Of a DNA stretch of 64,000 bases, positions 18,340 through 26,663 are shown piece by piece; within the stretch, counting starts at the first letter, position 1; each line of letters begins with the position of its first letter. The notes under the pieces were generated by a model, which was not told the origin of the DNA, searched no databases, and saw only the letters and a list, made by a program, of their open reading frames with translations. The position numbers were made by a program, and so were the translations under genes. Source of the DNA: Chthonomonadaceae bacterium (lineage in GTDB: Bacteria; Armatimonadota; Fimbriimonadia; Fimbriimonadales; Fimbriimonadaceae); NCBI GenBank assembly GCA_015709495.1, contig CP054189.1:186001-250000 (forward strand). Direction: 5' to 3'.

Positions 18340-20778
18340 TTAGCGTCCGCCACCGGGGGGAGGAGTCGCGCCGCCGTGCCCTGTGGTCGTCGTCTGCTTG
18401 CTCGGCGGGATCGCGCCGTTGACGGCTTTCTGCGACTCTTCTGAGAGCTTGCCCTGCCCCTCTTCGCGGAGCTTCCGAGCGTCCTCGTCACCCTTTACGA
18501 CTCGCGGGGTCAAGAAGACGAGCAGTTCGGTCTTGACGTCCTGCTTGTCCGTCGATCGGAACAGGTTGCCGAGAACGGGGATATCGCCCAGAAGCGGCAC
18601 CTTCTTGACTGTCGACGACACTGTGTTGCGAATAATGCCGCCGAGAATGATGGTCTCGCTGTCGCGAACTGAGACGACCGTGTTCGCCTGCCGCTGATTG
18701 ATGATGGGCGCGTTGAAGCTCGTGAACCCCTGGAGGTCGTTGGCCGTCTGGTCGATCACCATCGTGACGTATCCGTTGGCGGTAATCCGCGGGGTGACGG
18801 TCAGGACGATCCCCACGTCCTGGAACGCGTAGGTGAACGTGAGGTTGCCGTTGACGTCCTCACGTGAACTGAGCACGTAGGGCACCCGCTGGCTGATGTT
18901 GATGACGGCTTCGGAGTTATTCGATGTGAAAATTCGGGGGGTCGAGAGCACGCGGAACTTCTGATCGGTCTGCAGCGCGTTCATGAAGGCCGTGAGCTTC
19001 CCGCCGGTGATCGTGTACCGAAAGCCTTGCAACGCCGGCGTTGCGGTGGAGAGCCCGAAGCCCGTGCCCCCGGTTTGAGTCGTTCCAGGATCGCGGAAAG
19101 CGGGAGTATCTGTGAGGTTCCACTCCACGCCAAGCTTCGAAGACGAGTCCAGCGTCGCCTCGACGATGATGGTCTCGATCATCACTTGCTCGGGAATCTT
19201 GTCGAGCTGTTCGAGGATCGATCGGACGAGGTCCACGTTGTCCGGCGAGGTCACCACGATCAGGCTGTTCGTGTTGAGGTCCGGGATGATTGTGATTTGG
19301 CCGGTGAGGTCGCGAGTGTTGACGATGCGGCCTTGGTCGTCCCGACCTTGAGGCGCGGAAGTGCCCTGTTGCTGCCCGCCGAACGTACCAAAGCGGCCGC
19401 CCTGTTGAATCATGACTTGCGTCATGAGTTCGCCCGCGTTGGCGTTCGGGTCCTCGAGGAGCAAGCCCAGTTCGCGGTCCGGGTCGTATTCTTCCTCAAA
19501 GCTTCGGCCGCCGCCCGTGTTCTGGCCGCCCGGCTGCCGATTGTTTTGGTTATTCCGGTTGCCGGACTGAGTCGTTCCCGTACGCCCGAACTGGTTGTTA
19601 CGGTTGACGTTGTTACCCGTGTTGCGCGTTCCAAAGGCCTGGCTCAGCAGCCCGGCGACGTCGTCAGCCCGTGCATTGGCCAGCGAGACCACGAATGTCG
19701 AGGACTCCAGCTTGACCTCGGTATCCAACTCCTTGATGACGTTCCCGACCAGCGCGTGGTTCTCCTCGGTGGCCGTGACGATGATCGAGTTCGTTCGAGC
19801 GTCGGTCACAACGGTCCCAAACGAGGCTTGCGGTGAACCAAATCGCATCGCCTGCTGAATCCGCTGCTCGAACGGCACGTTGGCGGTCCCGATTCCCCCA
19901 CGGCCGGTTGGCGCGGTGGCGGTCAGTACGTTTTGAACTGCGGGGGCGATCTCTGCGGCGATCGCAAACTCAAGACGGTAGACCTTGGGAGTCATCGGCA
20001 GGTCGCTCTGCTTGTCCAATTCCTCGATGAGCGAACCGACCTGGCGTTGCTCGGACGAAGGCGCGTTGACGATCACGGAGTTGGTGTAGTCGTCGCTCGA
20101 GGCCCGCACCACCGATCCGCCCCTCCCAAAGCTCTGGAAACCGCCTCGGGTGTTGCGGCCCTGAAACCCGCCCCGGTTCATTTGGGTGCCGCCGCCACCA
20201 AACATCTGCATGAGTTGCTGCATCGGGTCTTGCACCGTCGCGAACACTTCGTTCACGACTCTCGATACCTGGCTGGCGTTGGCGTACTTGAGCGGATACA
20301 CCTTGAGGTTGGTTTGGCTGCCCGAGAGCATCGACTGAATCGCGCCCATGTCCATGCCCTCAAACGGGTTGCCGCCTCGACCCCGATTGTCTTGCCCCCG
20401 GGTGTCGCGCTTTCGGATGATGAGGAGCGAACCTTCTTTTCGCATGTCGAAGCCCTTCAGGCTGACGACCGCGTTCAGAATCTCGAATGCCTCGTTCAAT
20501 GTGGCCGGTTTGGCGCTGGTGACCGTGATGGGGCCCGTAAGCTGAGGGTCCTTGACGATCGTGACGCCTGACGCCTTGGTCAGGGCCGCGATCACGGCAT
20601 CGACGTTCGCGTTCTTGAAGTCCAGCGTGATTCGCTTAGTAGCGTCGAGCTTGAACGATTCCCAAGGCTTCGAAGAGCCGCCCTGCGTCCCTCCGCCGAA
20701 GTCGAACTGAGCGAAACTCAGCGCTGAAACCAGCGCGAGAATCGCGATCCACGTCCACCTACTCTTCTTCGTTCGCAT
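18340..20778 (-). CDS. gspD: Type II secretion system secretin GspD
   Basis: The outer-membrane channel subunit. About 812 residues with a signal peptide (WTWIAILALVSALSFAQ). The N-terminal STN/N0-like domain (FKNANVDAVIAALTKASGV) and several N1-type repeats (VYPLKYANASQVSRVV; ITIIPDLNTNSLIVVTSPDNVDLVRSIL in part) precede the secretin barrel with VPLLGDIPVLGNLF near the C-terminus. Long Gly/Asn/Gln/Arg-rich linkers interrupt the periplasmic domains, making it longer than most GspD. The ATG at 20778 overlaps the upstream PilP-like gene by 20 bases; a frame extension to 20853 lies entirely inside that gene. Confidence 0.94.
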   Translation of the reverse strand: MRTKKSRWTWIAILALVSALSFAQFDFGGGTQGGSSKPWESFKLDATKRITLDFKNANVDAVIAALTKASGVTIVKDPQLTGPITVTSAKPATLNEAFEILNAVVSLKGFDMRKEGSLLIIRKRDTRGQDNRGRGGNPFEGMDMGAIQSMLSGSQTNLKVYPLKYANASQVSRVVNEVFATVQDPMQQLMQMFGGGGTQMNRGGFQGRNTRGGFQSFGRGGSVVRASSDDYTNSVIVNAPSSEQRQVGSLIEELDKQSDLPMTPKVYRLEFAIAAEIAPAVQNVLTATAPTGRGGIGTANVPFEQRIQQAMRFGSPQASFGTVVTDARTNSIIVTATEENHALVGNVIKELDTEVKLESSTFVVSLANARADDVAGLLSQAFGTRNTGNNVNRNNQFGRTGTTQSGNRNNQNNRQPGGQNTGGGRSFEEEYDPDRELGLLLEDPNANAGELMTQVMIQQGGRFGTFGGQQQGTSAPQGRDDQGRIVNTRDLTGQITIIPDLNTNSLIVVTSPDNVDLVRSILEQLDKIPEQVMIETIIVEATLDSSSKLGVEWNLTDTPAFRDPGTTQTGGTGFGLSTATPALQGFRYTITGGKLTAFMNALQTDQKFRVLSTPRIFTSNNSEAVINISQRVPYVLSSREDVNGNLTFTYAFQDVGIVLTVTPRITANGYVTMVIDQTANDLQGFTSFNAPIINQRQANTVVSVRDSETIILGGIIRNTVSSTVKKVPLLGDIPVLGNLFRSTDKQDVKTELLVFLTPRVVKGDEDARKLREEGQGKLSEESQKAVNGAIPPSKQTTTTGHGGATPPPGGGR

Positions 20779-21397
20779 CTTGATCCATCCTACGGTTGTT
20801 GTTGCTAAAATCGTTACCCGTTGGCTCAGGCCTGAGCGCAATTCCTCCCCCAATCTCCCCAGATACCGGTGGAGCGAAAGGACGCAAAGCCCCCGAACCG
20901 CTCGGGGTCAGTTCCTCGTACTCTGTTACGGGAGTCAGCGTCGCCGTTCGGCCTGACCTCCCTTGAAGTGTCAGCGAATCTGGTCCAATCGACTGCACGG
21001 AGCAGGACTTCCAACTCTGCCCTGCGCCCAAAAACACCCACTCGCCGCTCGATTTGTTTTCCACAAGCGCTCTCGGAACTCCGTCCTCGACGAACCGGCC
21101 CGTAAACACCCAATCGACCTCGCCGCCCGCGAATTCTGCGGGTACGACGTTCGGCCCGATGGCGGACCCGCCCGAACGCGCCACCACAGGCATAAACGCG
21201 TCCCGAGGGGGCTCGTTCAGTCGGTCGAACTTCGCGCTGTAGTCCTCTTCGGTGAACCCAGCGGCCTTGGCTGCCTTCGGCCGCGGAATCGACCGCGACT
21301 TCTGGCCAGCCGTGGGCTCCGACGAGGTCATTACCCACGCCGCCACAACGACAATGCCCAGCCCACCATAGATAAGTTTTCGGTTCATTTGTGCCAT
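20759..21397 (-). CDS. PilP/GspC-like inner-membrane protein
   Basis: A 212-residue protein with one N-terminal transmembrane helix (LIYGGLGIVVVAAWVM) and a periplasmic part containing DWVFTGRFVEDGVPRALVEN and WKSCSVQSIGPDSLTLQGR, a pattern like the small beta domain of PilP/GspC (value, signal, then response phrase). It lies directly between the PilO-like and secretin genes, where PilP or GspC belongs. It would link the inner-membrane platform to the secretin. The ATG abuts the stop of the PilO-like gene. Family assignment relies on position and on this short domain. Confidence 0.7.
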   Translation of the reverse strand: MAQMNRKLIYGGLGIVVVAAWVMTSSEPTAGQKSRSIPRPKAAKAAGFTEEDYSAKFDRLNEPPRDAFMPVVARSGGSAIGPNVVPAEFAGGEVDWVFTGRFVEDGVPRALVENKSSGEWVFLGAGQSWKSCSVQSIGPDSLTLQGRSGRTATLTPVTEYEELTPSGSGALRPFAPPVSGEIGGGIALRPEPTGNDFSNNNRRMDQDANEEE

Positions 21398-22003
21398 TTA
21401 TCGCTGCTCCGCAAGGCTCCCAGTTCCCGCGCTGGCCGCTTGGTTGTTCGCCAATGGCCCCTCGGTCGAGCGGACGGGCTTCGAGCTTTGATACGCTCGT
21501 GCCTCGACGGTCGCGTTGACTTTGTCCGAAGACCCATCGGCGCTCGCCAGTTGCACCCTAACTACCGACAGGCGAGAAGGCTTGGTTTCCAGCCGCCTGA
21601 GAAACTCGTGGACGTTGGGGAACGGTCCTTCGAGCGACATCGTGTAGGCGAGGGTGACCACTCCTTCGGCTTCGCCGGGTCGTTGAGGACGAAACGTGGC
21701 CAGTTTAACTCCACACTCCTGGGCGATCTCGGTCGCCGAAGCGAGAGCGTCCGCGCTCACCTTTCTGGGGTCGCCTTCCCAAGCGTAGGTGGCGATGAGG
21801 CCCTTCGCTTGAGCCTGGCGCCCCCGAAGGTCCTTAAGGCTTGCTTCCAGTTCGGCTTCCTCCTTGGCGCGCTGGAGCTTCGATTTCGCGGGCGCGGGCT
21901 CGGGCCAGAAGAGGTCAAACCCCACCGCGGCGACCCCGATGAGGATCGCCAAGGCGAGGATCGCGCTCGCGCCCGAAAGGTGAGCGAGGTTCTTCAGACT
22001 CAC
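21398..22003 (-). CDS. PilO/GspM-like inner-membrane protein
   Basis: A 201-residue protein with an N-terminal transmembrane helix (about 12-33), a coiled-coil (KSKLQRAKEEAELEASLKDLRGRQAQ, in part) and a ferredoxin-like domain (GVVTLAYTMSLEGPFPNVHEFLRRLE). This is the PilO/GspM layout. The partner gene just upstream carries PilM and PilN. The GTG at 22003 overlaps the stop of the PilM-PilN gene (GTGA). It forms the inner-membrane alignment complex that connects the ATPase and secretin. Confidence 0.82.
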   Translation of the reverse strand: MSLKNLAHLSGASAILALAILIGVAAVGFDLFWPEPAPAKSKLQRAKEEAELEASLKDLRGRQAQAKGLIATYAWEGDPRKVSADALASATEIAQECGVKLATFRPQRPGEAEGVVTLAYTMSLEGPFPNVHEFLRRLETKPSRLSVVRVQLASADGSSDKVNATVEARAYQSSKPVRSTEGPLANNQAASAGTGSLAEQR

Positions 22004-23286
22004 GCCTTCACCCCCTTCTTCTGAGCTTCCGAAATCGGAATGTTGCCCACGGCATGAAACGTGATGGAGAAGTTGACGACGGGCGTGTCTGCGATCACGC
22101 CGTTGTTGGCGAAGACCAGCTTGACATCGCGGAACCGATCTTGCGCCGAGAGATATTCGAGGAATGCGGAGATCGACTCGTTGGCCTTGGACGTTCCCCG
22201 AATCGTCACCGGCTTGCCCCTCTCAAACGAAAACCCTGTGAGCCACAGGTCGTCGGGCGTCCCCTGCCCCACGACCGTAAGGACGTCGGAGGCGGTTTGG
22301 GCAGGTTCGAACGATCGTGAGATCGGTGTTGCCATCCGCTGCATCTCGTTGAGCCCGTTCTGAAGCGTATCCCGCTGCCGCTTGAGGCGAGCCGTCTTCG
22401 AGTTCCACGCCGAATCGGATTTCTTCGCCACAGCCCTCATATCGCTGTAGTCGAGCCCCACCCACGCGCAAAGGAGCAGCGCAGCTGCAAGCCCGAGTAC
22501 GGCAAGTCGAGTCTTCGCAACCTCCTTTTGCTGCTTGCGCTTCCGCGACTCCTCGGGCAACTCCAGCTTGACCCCCAAGCGGTCGATGTCGGCGCCCGCA
22601 AGCAGGGCTAAGGTGCTTTCGCCGGGCCGGAACTGCGCGCTCGGCAAGTCGAGATTGCCGGCGACGATCACGTCGGCGGGTTGGACGCCGGAAATGCCGA
22701 ACGTTCGCGCAATCTCGGTTTCGATCGTCTCGGCGTCCTCGGTTGCGGGCGCGATTCGGCTGTAGACGAGTTCGCCGTTGTCGATGATGTCGATGGCCAA
22801 CCCCTCAGGCGCGACTTCGACGACCGCACAGGTCATCGCTCCCAGCTTCTGCGCCATCAGGGCGGAGCCAAACGCCGCCGGAACTACGTGTTCAACTCGG
22901 AGCCCAGCTTCGGCGAAATCGGCAAACACCATTCGCAGCGTCGCCAGAGGAACGGCGTCCACAATGGCCAGCCTGCCTTCGGGGGTCACGTCGTTCGTCA
23001 GTCGGAACCCGAACGCAAGCTCTTCAGCCTTGATCGGAAACAGTTGCCCGATCTGAACCGACAGCATCCGTTCGACTTCTTGAGGCGAGATGTTGGGCAC
23101 TCGCAGCGACCGAATGAAGGCGGTGCGACGTGAGAGACAAGCCACGACCGCGCGCGAATCGAGCGCCTGCGCGGCCTGCTTGAGGGACCGAAAGTCCCGA
23201 GTCGCGCCCACCGCGGGGTCATAAAAGGTGATCTCCGCCGATGCGGTCCAGCGGACGACGGGCAAGGCTGCCTTGGGCTTGCTCAT
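22000..23286 (-). CDS. PilM-PilN fusion (GspL-like) platform protein
   Basis: 428 residues. Residues 1-240 resemble the actin-like cytoplasmic domain of PilM/GspL (VPNISPQEVERMLSVQIGQ; CAVVEVAPEGLAIDIIDNGEL). A transmembrane helix at 261-278 is followed by a coiled-coil and a PilN-like periplasmic domain (PDDLWLTGFSFERGKPVTIRGTSK in part). PilM and PilN are usually separate in type IV pili but joined in GspL, so this is a GspL-type protein. The ATG at 23286 overlaps the GspK stop (ATGA); a 15-codon upstream extension is inside gspK. Confidence 0.85.
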   Translation of the reverse strand: MSKPKAALPVVRWTASAEITFYDPAVGATRDFRSLKQAAQALDSRAVVACLSRRTAFIRSLRVPNISPQEVERMLSVQIGQLFPIKAEELAFGFRLTNDVTPEGRLAIVDAVPLATLRMVFADFAEAGLRVEHVVPAAFGSALMAQKLGAMTCAVVEVAPEGLAIDIIDNGELVYSRIAPATEDAETIETEIARTFGISGVQPADVIVAGNLDLPSAQFRPGESTLALLAGADIDRLGVKLELPEESRKRKQQKEVAKTRLAVLGLAAALLLCAWVGLDYSDMRAVAKKSDSAWNSKTARLKRQRDTLQNGLNEMQRMATPISRSFEPAQTASDVLTVVGQGTPDDLWLTGFSFERGKPVTIRGTSKANESISAFLEYLSAQDRFRDVKLVFANNGVIADTPVVNFSITFHAVGNIPISEAQKKGVKA

Positions 23287-24551
23287 GAGTTCCCCCAAAC
23301 GCTCACGTCTGCGGTCGGAGCGCGATTCCAACGCCAGAGCGTGTACACGTCGGGCAGCGCAGGTTTCCGCACCTTTCTCAGTACCGGCTGTCCTTCCACG
23401 ATCTCGACTACGGCTTCGAGAGCCGTCTCCCTCGATCCGAATTGCCCGATCACCCTCACCACGAACGTCTGAGAACCCAGCGTCAGCAAGTCGATGCTGC
23501 TCGCGAGGACCTCAGGGGTGAGTCCAGGGATCGTCGTTAGCTCTCCCAGAGTCTGGAGCCCTCCGCTCTGCTGACGAGAAGCCATCGCAGACGAAATATC
23601 GGGAGTAAAGCCTGGGATCGAGTTCAAAACGGCTTCCGATGCTGTATTCACGTTGATTCTTCCCACTTGGGTTGTGGCTTCGCCGACGCGGCAATTGTCG
23701 AGAATGGCGGCCGCGTCGTTGATGTTCATTCCAGGCAGAAGTAATACATCGCCGAAGCCGGTGAACGTTCCCACCTGGTTCCTTCGCTGGACGATGGCTT
23801 GCGCGATTCCTTGTGAGACGCCGACCTGAGCGAGTTGTTGAGCCGAAGCGGCGTTCAAGTCGAGCCTAGCTTGGCCATCAGGCCGAGTACCGATCGGCGA
23901 CCGAGAATCGACCGTGGCAAGCTGAATCATTAGCGGCTGCTCTTCGGGTCCCCCTTGCACGAGATACTGACTCGTCACAACTTCCTGCGGGATCGAATAC
24001 AGCGTCTGCGGCGTGAAACCCTTGACCAGAAGCACTTCGTCGACCGTGTCCATCGGCCTCAAGGCGGCGTTGTAGGGGTTGGCCAAGCTGTTGTAGTACT
24101 CGTCTTTCGCTCCCTCCGGACGGGCATTCAGGTCGCCGGAACGCCAGTCCAACAGGCTGTCGATCTGCTCCGAAGTGAGTGGGAGCCGGTAAAGCTGCTC
24201 TTCGGCCGCGGTGTTGAGGTTGATGAAACTGCAGGCGTCCACGATTTCAAACCGAAACGCGCCCCTTCCCACGAGGAATCGCTGATCGCCCACCTCGCCG
24301 GACGTATACCAAGCGTCGGCGGTCGAAATCAGCGTCGGGTCGATCGTGGGGTCGGCGAGAACCCCCAGCGCGTATTGGATTCCGGCATCGGCAAGCAATT
24401 CGGCCCGCCGACCCTCGATGCGGTTGCGGATCGAACGCATCTCGGCGTGCTCGCGGACGCTGAACGCCACGGCTAGGGTGATGAGACCGGTCAAGACGAC
24501 GAGCCCCAACACGAGCCCACCGCCGCGCTGAGTTCTTCGAACCCTCCTCAT
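23283..24551 (-). CDS. gspK: Type II secretion minor pseudopilin GspK
   Basis: A 422-residue large minor pseudopilin. An N-terminal prepilin-type hydrophobic helix follows RRTQRGGGLVLGLVVLTGLI. Two helix-hairpin-helix motifs are visible, LDLNAASAQQLAQVGVSQGIAQ and INVNTASEAVLNSIPGFTPD (in part), as in GspK family members. GspK caps the GspI-GspJ tip complex. It overlaps gspJ and the downstream GspL-like gene by four bases each. It is followed by no peptidase gene in this window. Confidence 0.9.
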   Translation of the reverse strand: MRRVRRTQRGGGLVLGLVVLTGLITLAVAFSVREHAEMRSIRNRIEGRRAELLADAGIQYALGVLADPTIDPTLISTADAWYTSGEVGDQRFLVGRGAFRFEIVDACSFINLNTAAEEQLYRLPLTSEQIDSLLDWRSGDLNARPEGAKDEYYNSLANPYNAALRPMDTVDEVLLVKGFTPQTLYSIPQEVVTSQYLVQGGPEEQPLMIQLATVDSRSPIGTRPDGQARLDLNAASAQQLAQVGVSQGIAQAIVQRRNQVGTFTGFGDVLLLPGMNINDAAAILDNCRVGEATTQVGRINVNTASEAVLNSIPGFTPDISSAMASRQQSGGLQTLGELTTIPGLTPEVLASSIDLLTLGSQTFVVRVIGQFGSRETALEAVVEIVEGQPVLRKVRKPALPDVYTLWRWNRAPTADVSVWGNS

Positions 24552-25294
24552 GGCTGCGTCGTACCTCCGAGTCCGGCAGGGTTCTCAGGCGTAACGTCGC
24601 TGGCCGGCAGCCGAATGACCAGCACCCTACGCTCGGTCGGTCGCTGGCTCAACACATACGTGATTCGAACAGACGCAGGCAAGCGAGGAGGGTCCATCGC
24701 CGTGGTGTCCCAATAGGGCGTCCACGTCGTCCCGTCCCAAAACTCGAACACCATCGCGCTGACGTCCTCGTTCATGACGCGCTCCCATCCGCCCTGATAG
24801 GGGTCGCCATCGGAGGGGCGTTGCTCGCGGACAAAAAGCCCCGAAACGTCGGGCGCCTCACCCACGGGAGTCGTCTGCAGCGAGATTTCGGCGAGCCCTC
24901 CTTGAGGGCCGTACTGCTCGTTGAGCGTCTCGAAGTCGCCTTGCGCGCCGATGAAAGCGCCGTTCGGTTGGAGGCCCGTTGAAGTGAAAATGAGCATGTC
25001 GGGCAGGTCGCCGAGGTCGGAAAGCTCGGAAGCCGAACCCGAAGAGAAGGCGATGAAGTAGCTGGGGCTTACGACGCTGTCCGCGCTCAAGAAGCAGCTG
25101 CCGATCAGCTTCCGGAGTTCGTCGTCGAACCGCTCGATCCGCGCTCTCTCTTCCTGCGCGGGAATCACCTGCTCCTGAACCACCAAGGCGGTGCGAAAGG
25201 TCTGGACGAGCCCGGCCGCGAGGATCGCCATGATCGCCACCGATACGATCAGTTCGATCAGCGTGACGCCTCTACTGAGCCTGCCCACAGTCAA
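24548..25294 (-). CDS. gspJ: Type II secretion minor pseudopilin GspJ
   Basis: 248 residues with the type IV prepilin signature SRGVTLIELIVSVAIMAILAAG: cleavage after Gly9 and Glu at +5 of the mature chain. The rest is a beta-rich domain with FDDELRKLIGSC and VFEFWDGTTWTPYWD, typical of GspJ. Start is TTG at 25294, which overlaps the gspI stop; a GTG two codons in is an alternative. It is part of the tip complex GspH-I-J-K. Confidence 0.88.
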   Translation of the reverse strand: MTVGRLSRGVTLIELIVSVAIMAILAAGLVQTFRTALVVQEQVIPAQEERARIERFDDELRKLIGSCFLSADSVVSPSYFIAFSSGSASELSDLGDLPDMLIFTSTGLQPNGAFIGAQGDFETLNEQYGPQGGLAEISLQTTPVGEAPDVSGLFVREQRPSDGDPYQGGWERVMNEDVSAMVFEFWDGTTWTPYWDTTAMDPPRLPASVRITYVLSQRPTERRVLVIRLPASDVTPENPAGLGGTTQP

Positions 25295-25686
25295 GGTCCA
25301 CCCTCCCCGGTTCCCGCATCGACGGGGGGTTCATAAATTAGAGCATAGGCCACCTCTTCCATCTGCTTCCCTCCTGGGGAGGCAACGATGGTCACCGTAA
25401 GGGCTTCAAGGTTCTCAACCCCGGTGGGATCGACTTGCGCGCTCCACTCGTAGGTGGGAAACCCGTAGTCTTCGAGGTCTCCGGAAAGCGCGGAGAGGCG
25501 GTAATCGCGCGTCGACCGCAATTCCTCCAGCTTCTGGATCGCGAGTCGCTGAAGAGTCTCTCGCTCCCGAAGGATCGTGTCCGACCGAATCATCCCGCCC
25601 AAGGCGCCTAACACCGCGGTGATGCCGAGCCCGACGACTGCGAGCGTGACGATCAACTCGACCAGCGTAAAGCCCCGGGTCCTCAT
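25291..25686 (-). CDS. gspI: Type II secretion minor pseudopilin GspI
   Basis: A 131-residue minor pseudopilin. MRTRGFTLVELIVTLAVVG is a strong prepilin signature with cleavage after Gly5 and Glu10 as the +5 residue. LAIQKLEELRSTRD is characteristic of GspI. The ATG at 25686 overlaps the gspH stop by four bases; a 12-codon upstream extension lies inside gspH. It should initiate pseudopilus assembly together with GspJ and GspK. Confidence 0.87.
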   Translation of the reverse strand: MRTRGFTLVELIVTLAVVGLGITAVLGALGGMIRSDTILRERETLQRLAIQKLEELRSTRDYRLSALSGDLEDYGFPTYEWSAQVDPTGVENLEALTVTIVASPGGKQMEEVAYALIYEPPVDAGTGEGGP

Positions 25687-26204
25687 GGCCCGACCCTCTG
25701 TTCGAGTTCGCCCGCCTGCCACCTTTCGGCGGTCCGGTCGGGCAGTGCGCCCGCGACGAACTTACCCAATCCGCGGTTGGGGTCGATCTCGATCGATTCG
25801 ACCCCCCCATATCCGGTGTCAAATTCGATCCCGCTAGGCGTCGCAGAACCGTCGCCGTAGAACTCGGCAATCCACTCCGAACCTGCCGTGTCTGCGAATC
25901 GGTGGACGAACCTCGTGGCATCGACGGCCTCGGGCAGCTCCACGAACCAGTTGCGCGTATCGCCCTCCCCAAGTTCCGCCACGATCCGCCGGTCGGCGTC
26001 TTCATACCGAAGCGTGAGGGTCGAGGCGGTCTCGATCGCGTGCTCCCGAACGCGTCTCGTGAGCGCCTCGAACTTCATCTTGAACGACCGCCAATCCTCG
26101 CCCGCTCGAACCGCGGTCATCCGCACCACGAGCGCCGTCGCCAGTAGCGCAAGCAACACGACGACGATCGACATTTCGATGTACGTGAATCCGCGCCTAG
26201 TCAA
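25683..26204 (-). CDS. gspH: Type II secretion minor pseudopilin GspH
   Basis: 173 residues from a TTG at 26204, giving MTRRGFTYIEMSIVVVLLAL: the prepilin motif with cleavage after Gly5 and Glu10 at +5. The TTG overlaps the last eight bases of gspG; an in-frame extension to 26300 lies inside gspG and places the signature too deep for a prepilin. The globular part (FKMKFEALTRRVREHAIETAS) fits GspH. It is the fourth gene of the operon in the normal G-H-I-J-K order. Confidence 0.83.
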   Translation of the reverse strand: MTRRGFTYIEMSIVVVLLALLATALVVRMTAVRAGEDWRSFKMKFEALTRRVREHAIETASTLTLRYEDADRRIVAELGEGDTRNWFVELPEAVDATRFVHRFADTAGSEWIAEFYGDGSATPSGIEFDTGYGGVESIEIDPNRGLGKFVAGALPDRTAERWQAGELEQRVGP

Positions 26205-26634
26205 TGCCTTCGATGATGTCGGCGTCGTTGCCTTCGCCGCCTTCGACGCCGTCCGCGCCAAACGAGTAAAGGGCGAACGTGTCATCGCCCAAGAACTCAT
26301 AGTTGTAGGGGCTGCCCCAAGGATCGTTCGGGATTGGGTTGACCGTATAAGGCCCTCGCCAATCGGTCACGTCGGCGGGCTGAGATCGAAGCGCTTCGAG
26401 ACCCTCTTCCGTCGTGGGGTAGCGGCCCGTATCGGTCCGAAACACCTGAAGCAGCTTGCTCACGTTCTGAATGTCGCTCAAAGCCCGTGACCTCTTGGCT
26501 TCGTCCACGCGCGTAAAGTACCTCGGTACGATCATCGCCGCCAAAATGGCCAGAATCAAGATCACGACGAGCAATTCAATGAGAGTAAAGCCCCTCTTCC
26601 GCCCGTTTTGTTGCATACGATTGTTCCATTTCAT
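26197..26634 (-). CDS. gspG: Type II secretion major pseudopilin GspG
   Basis: 145 residues. KRGFTLIELLVVILILAIL is the prepilin signature, with cleavage after Gly15 and Glu20 at +5. The C-terminal domain has the GspG hallmarks GRYPTTEEGLEAL, DWRGPYT, DPWGSPYNYEF and FALYSFGADG, including the calcium-binding loop region. It polymerises into the pseudopilus that pushes substrates through the secretin. ATG at 26634; an internal ATG at residue 7 is also possible. It begins 29 bases after gspF. Confidence 0.95.
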   Translation of the reverse strand: MKWNNRMQQNGRKRGFTLIELLVVILILAILAAMIVPRYFTRVDEAKRSRALSDIQNVSKLLQVFRTDTGRYPTTEEGLEALRSQPADVTDWRGPYTVNPIPNDPWGSPYNYEFLGDDTFALYSFGADGVEGGEGNDADIIEGID

Positions 26635-26663
26635 GGTTCGTTATTTACTCCAACTCTCCCAGA

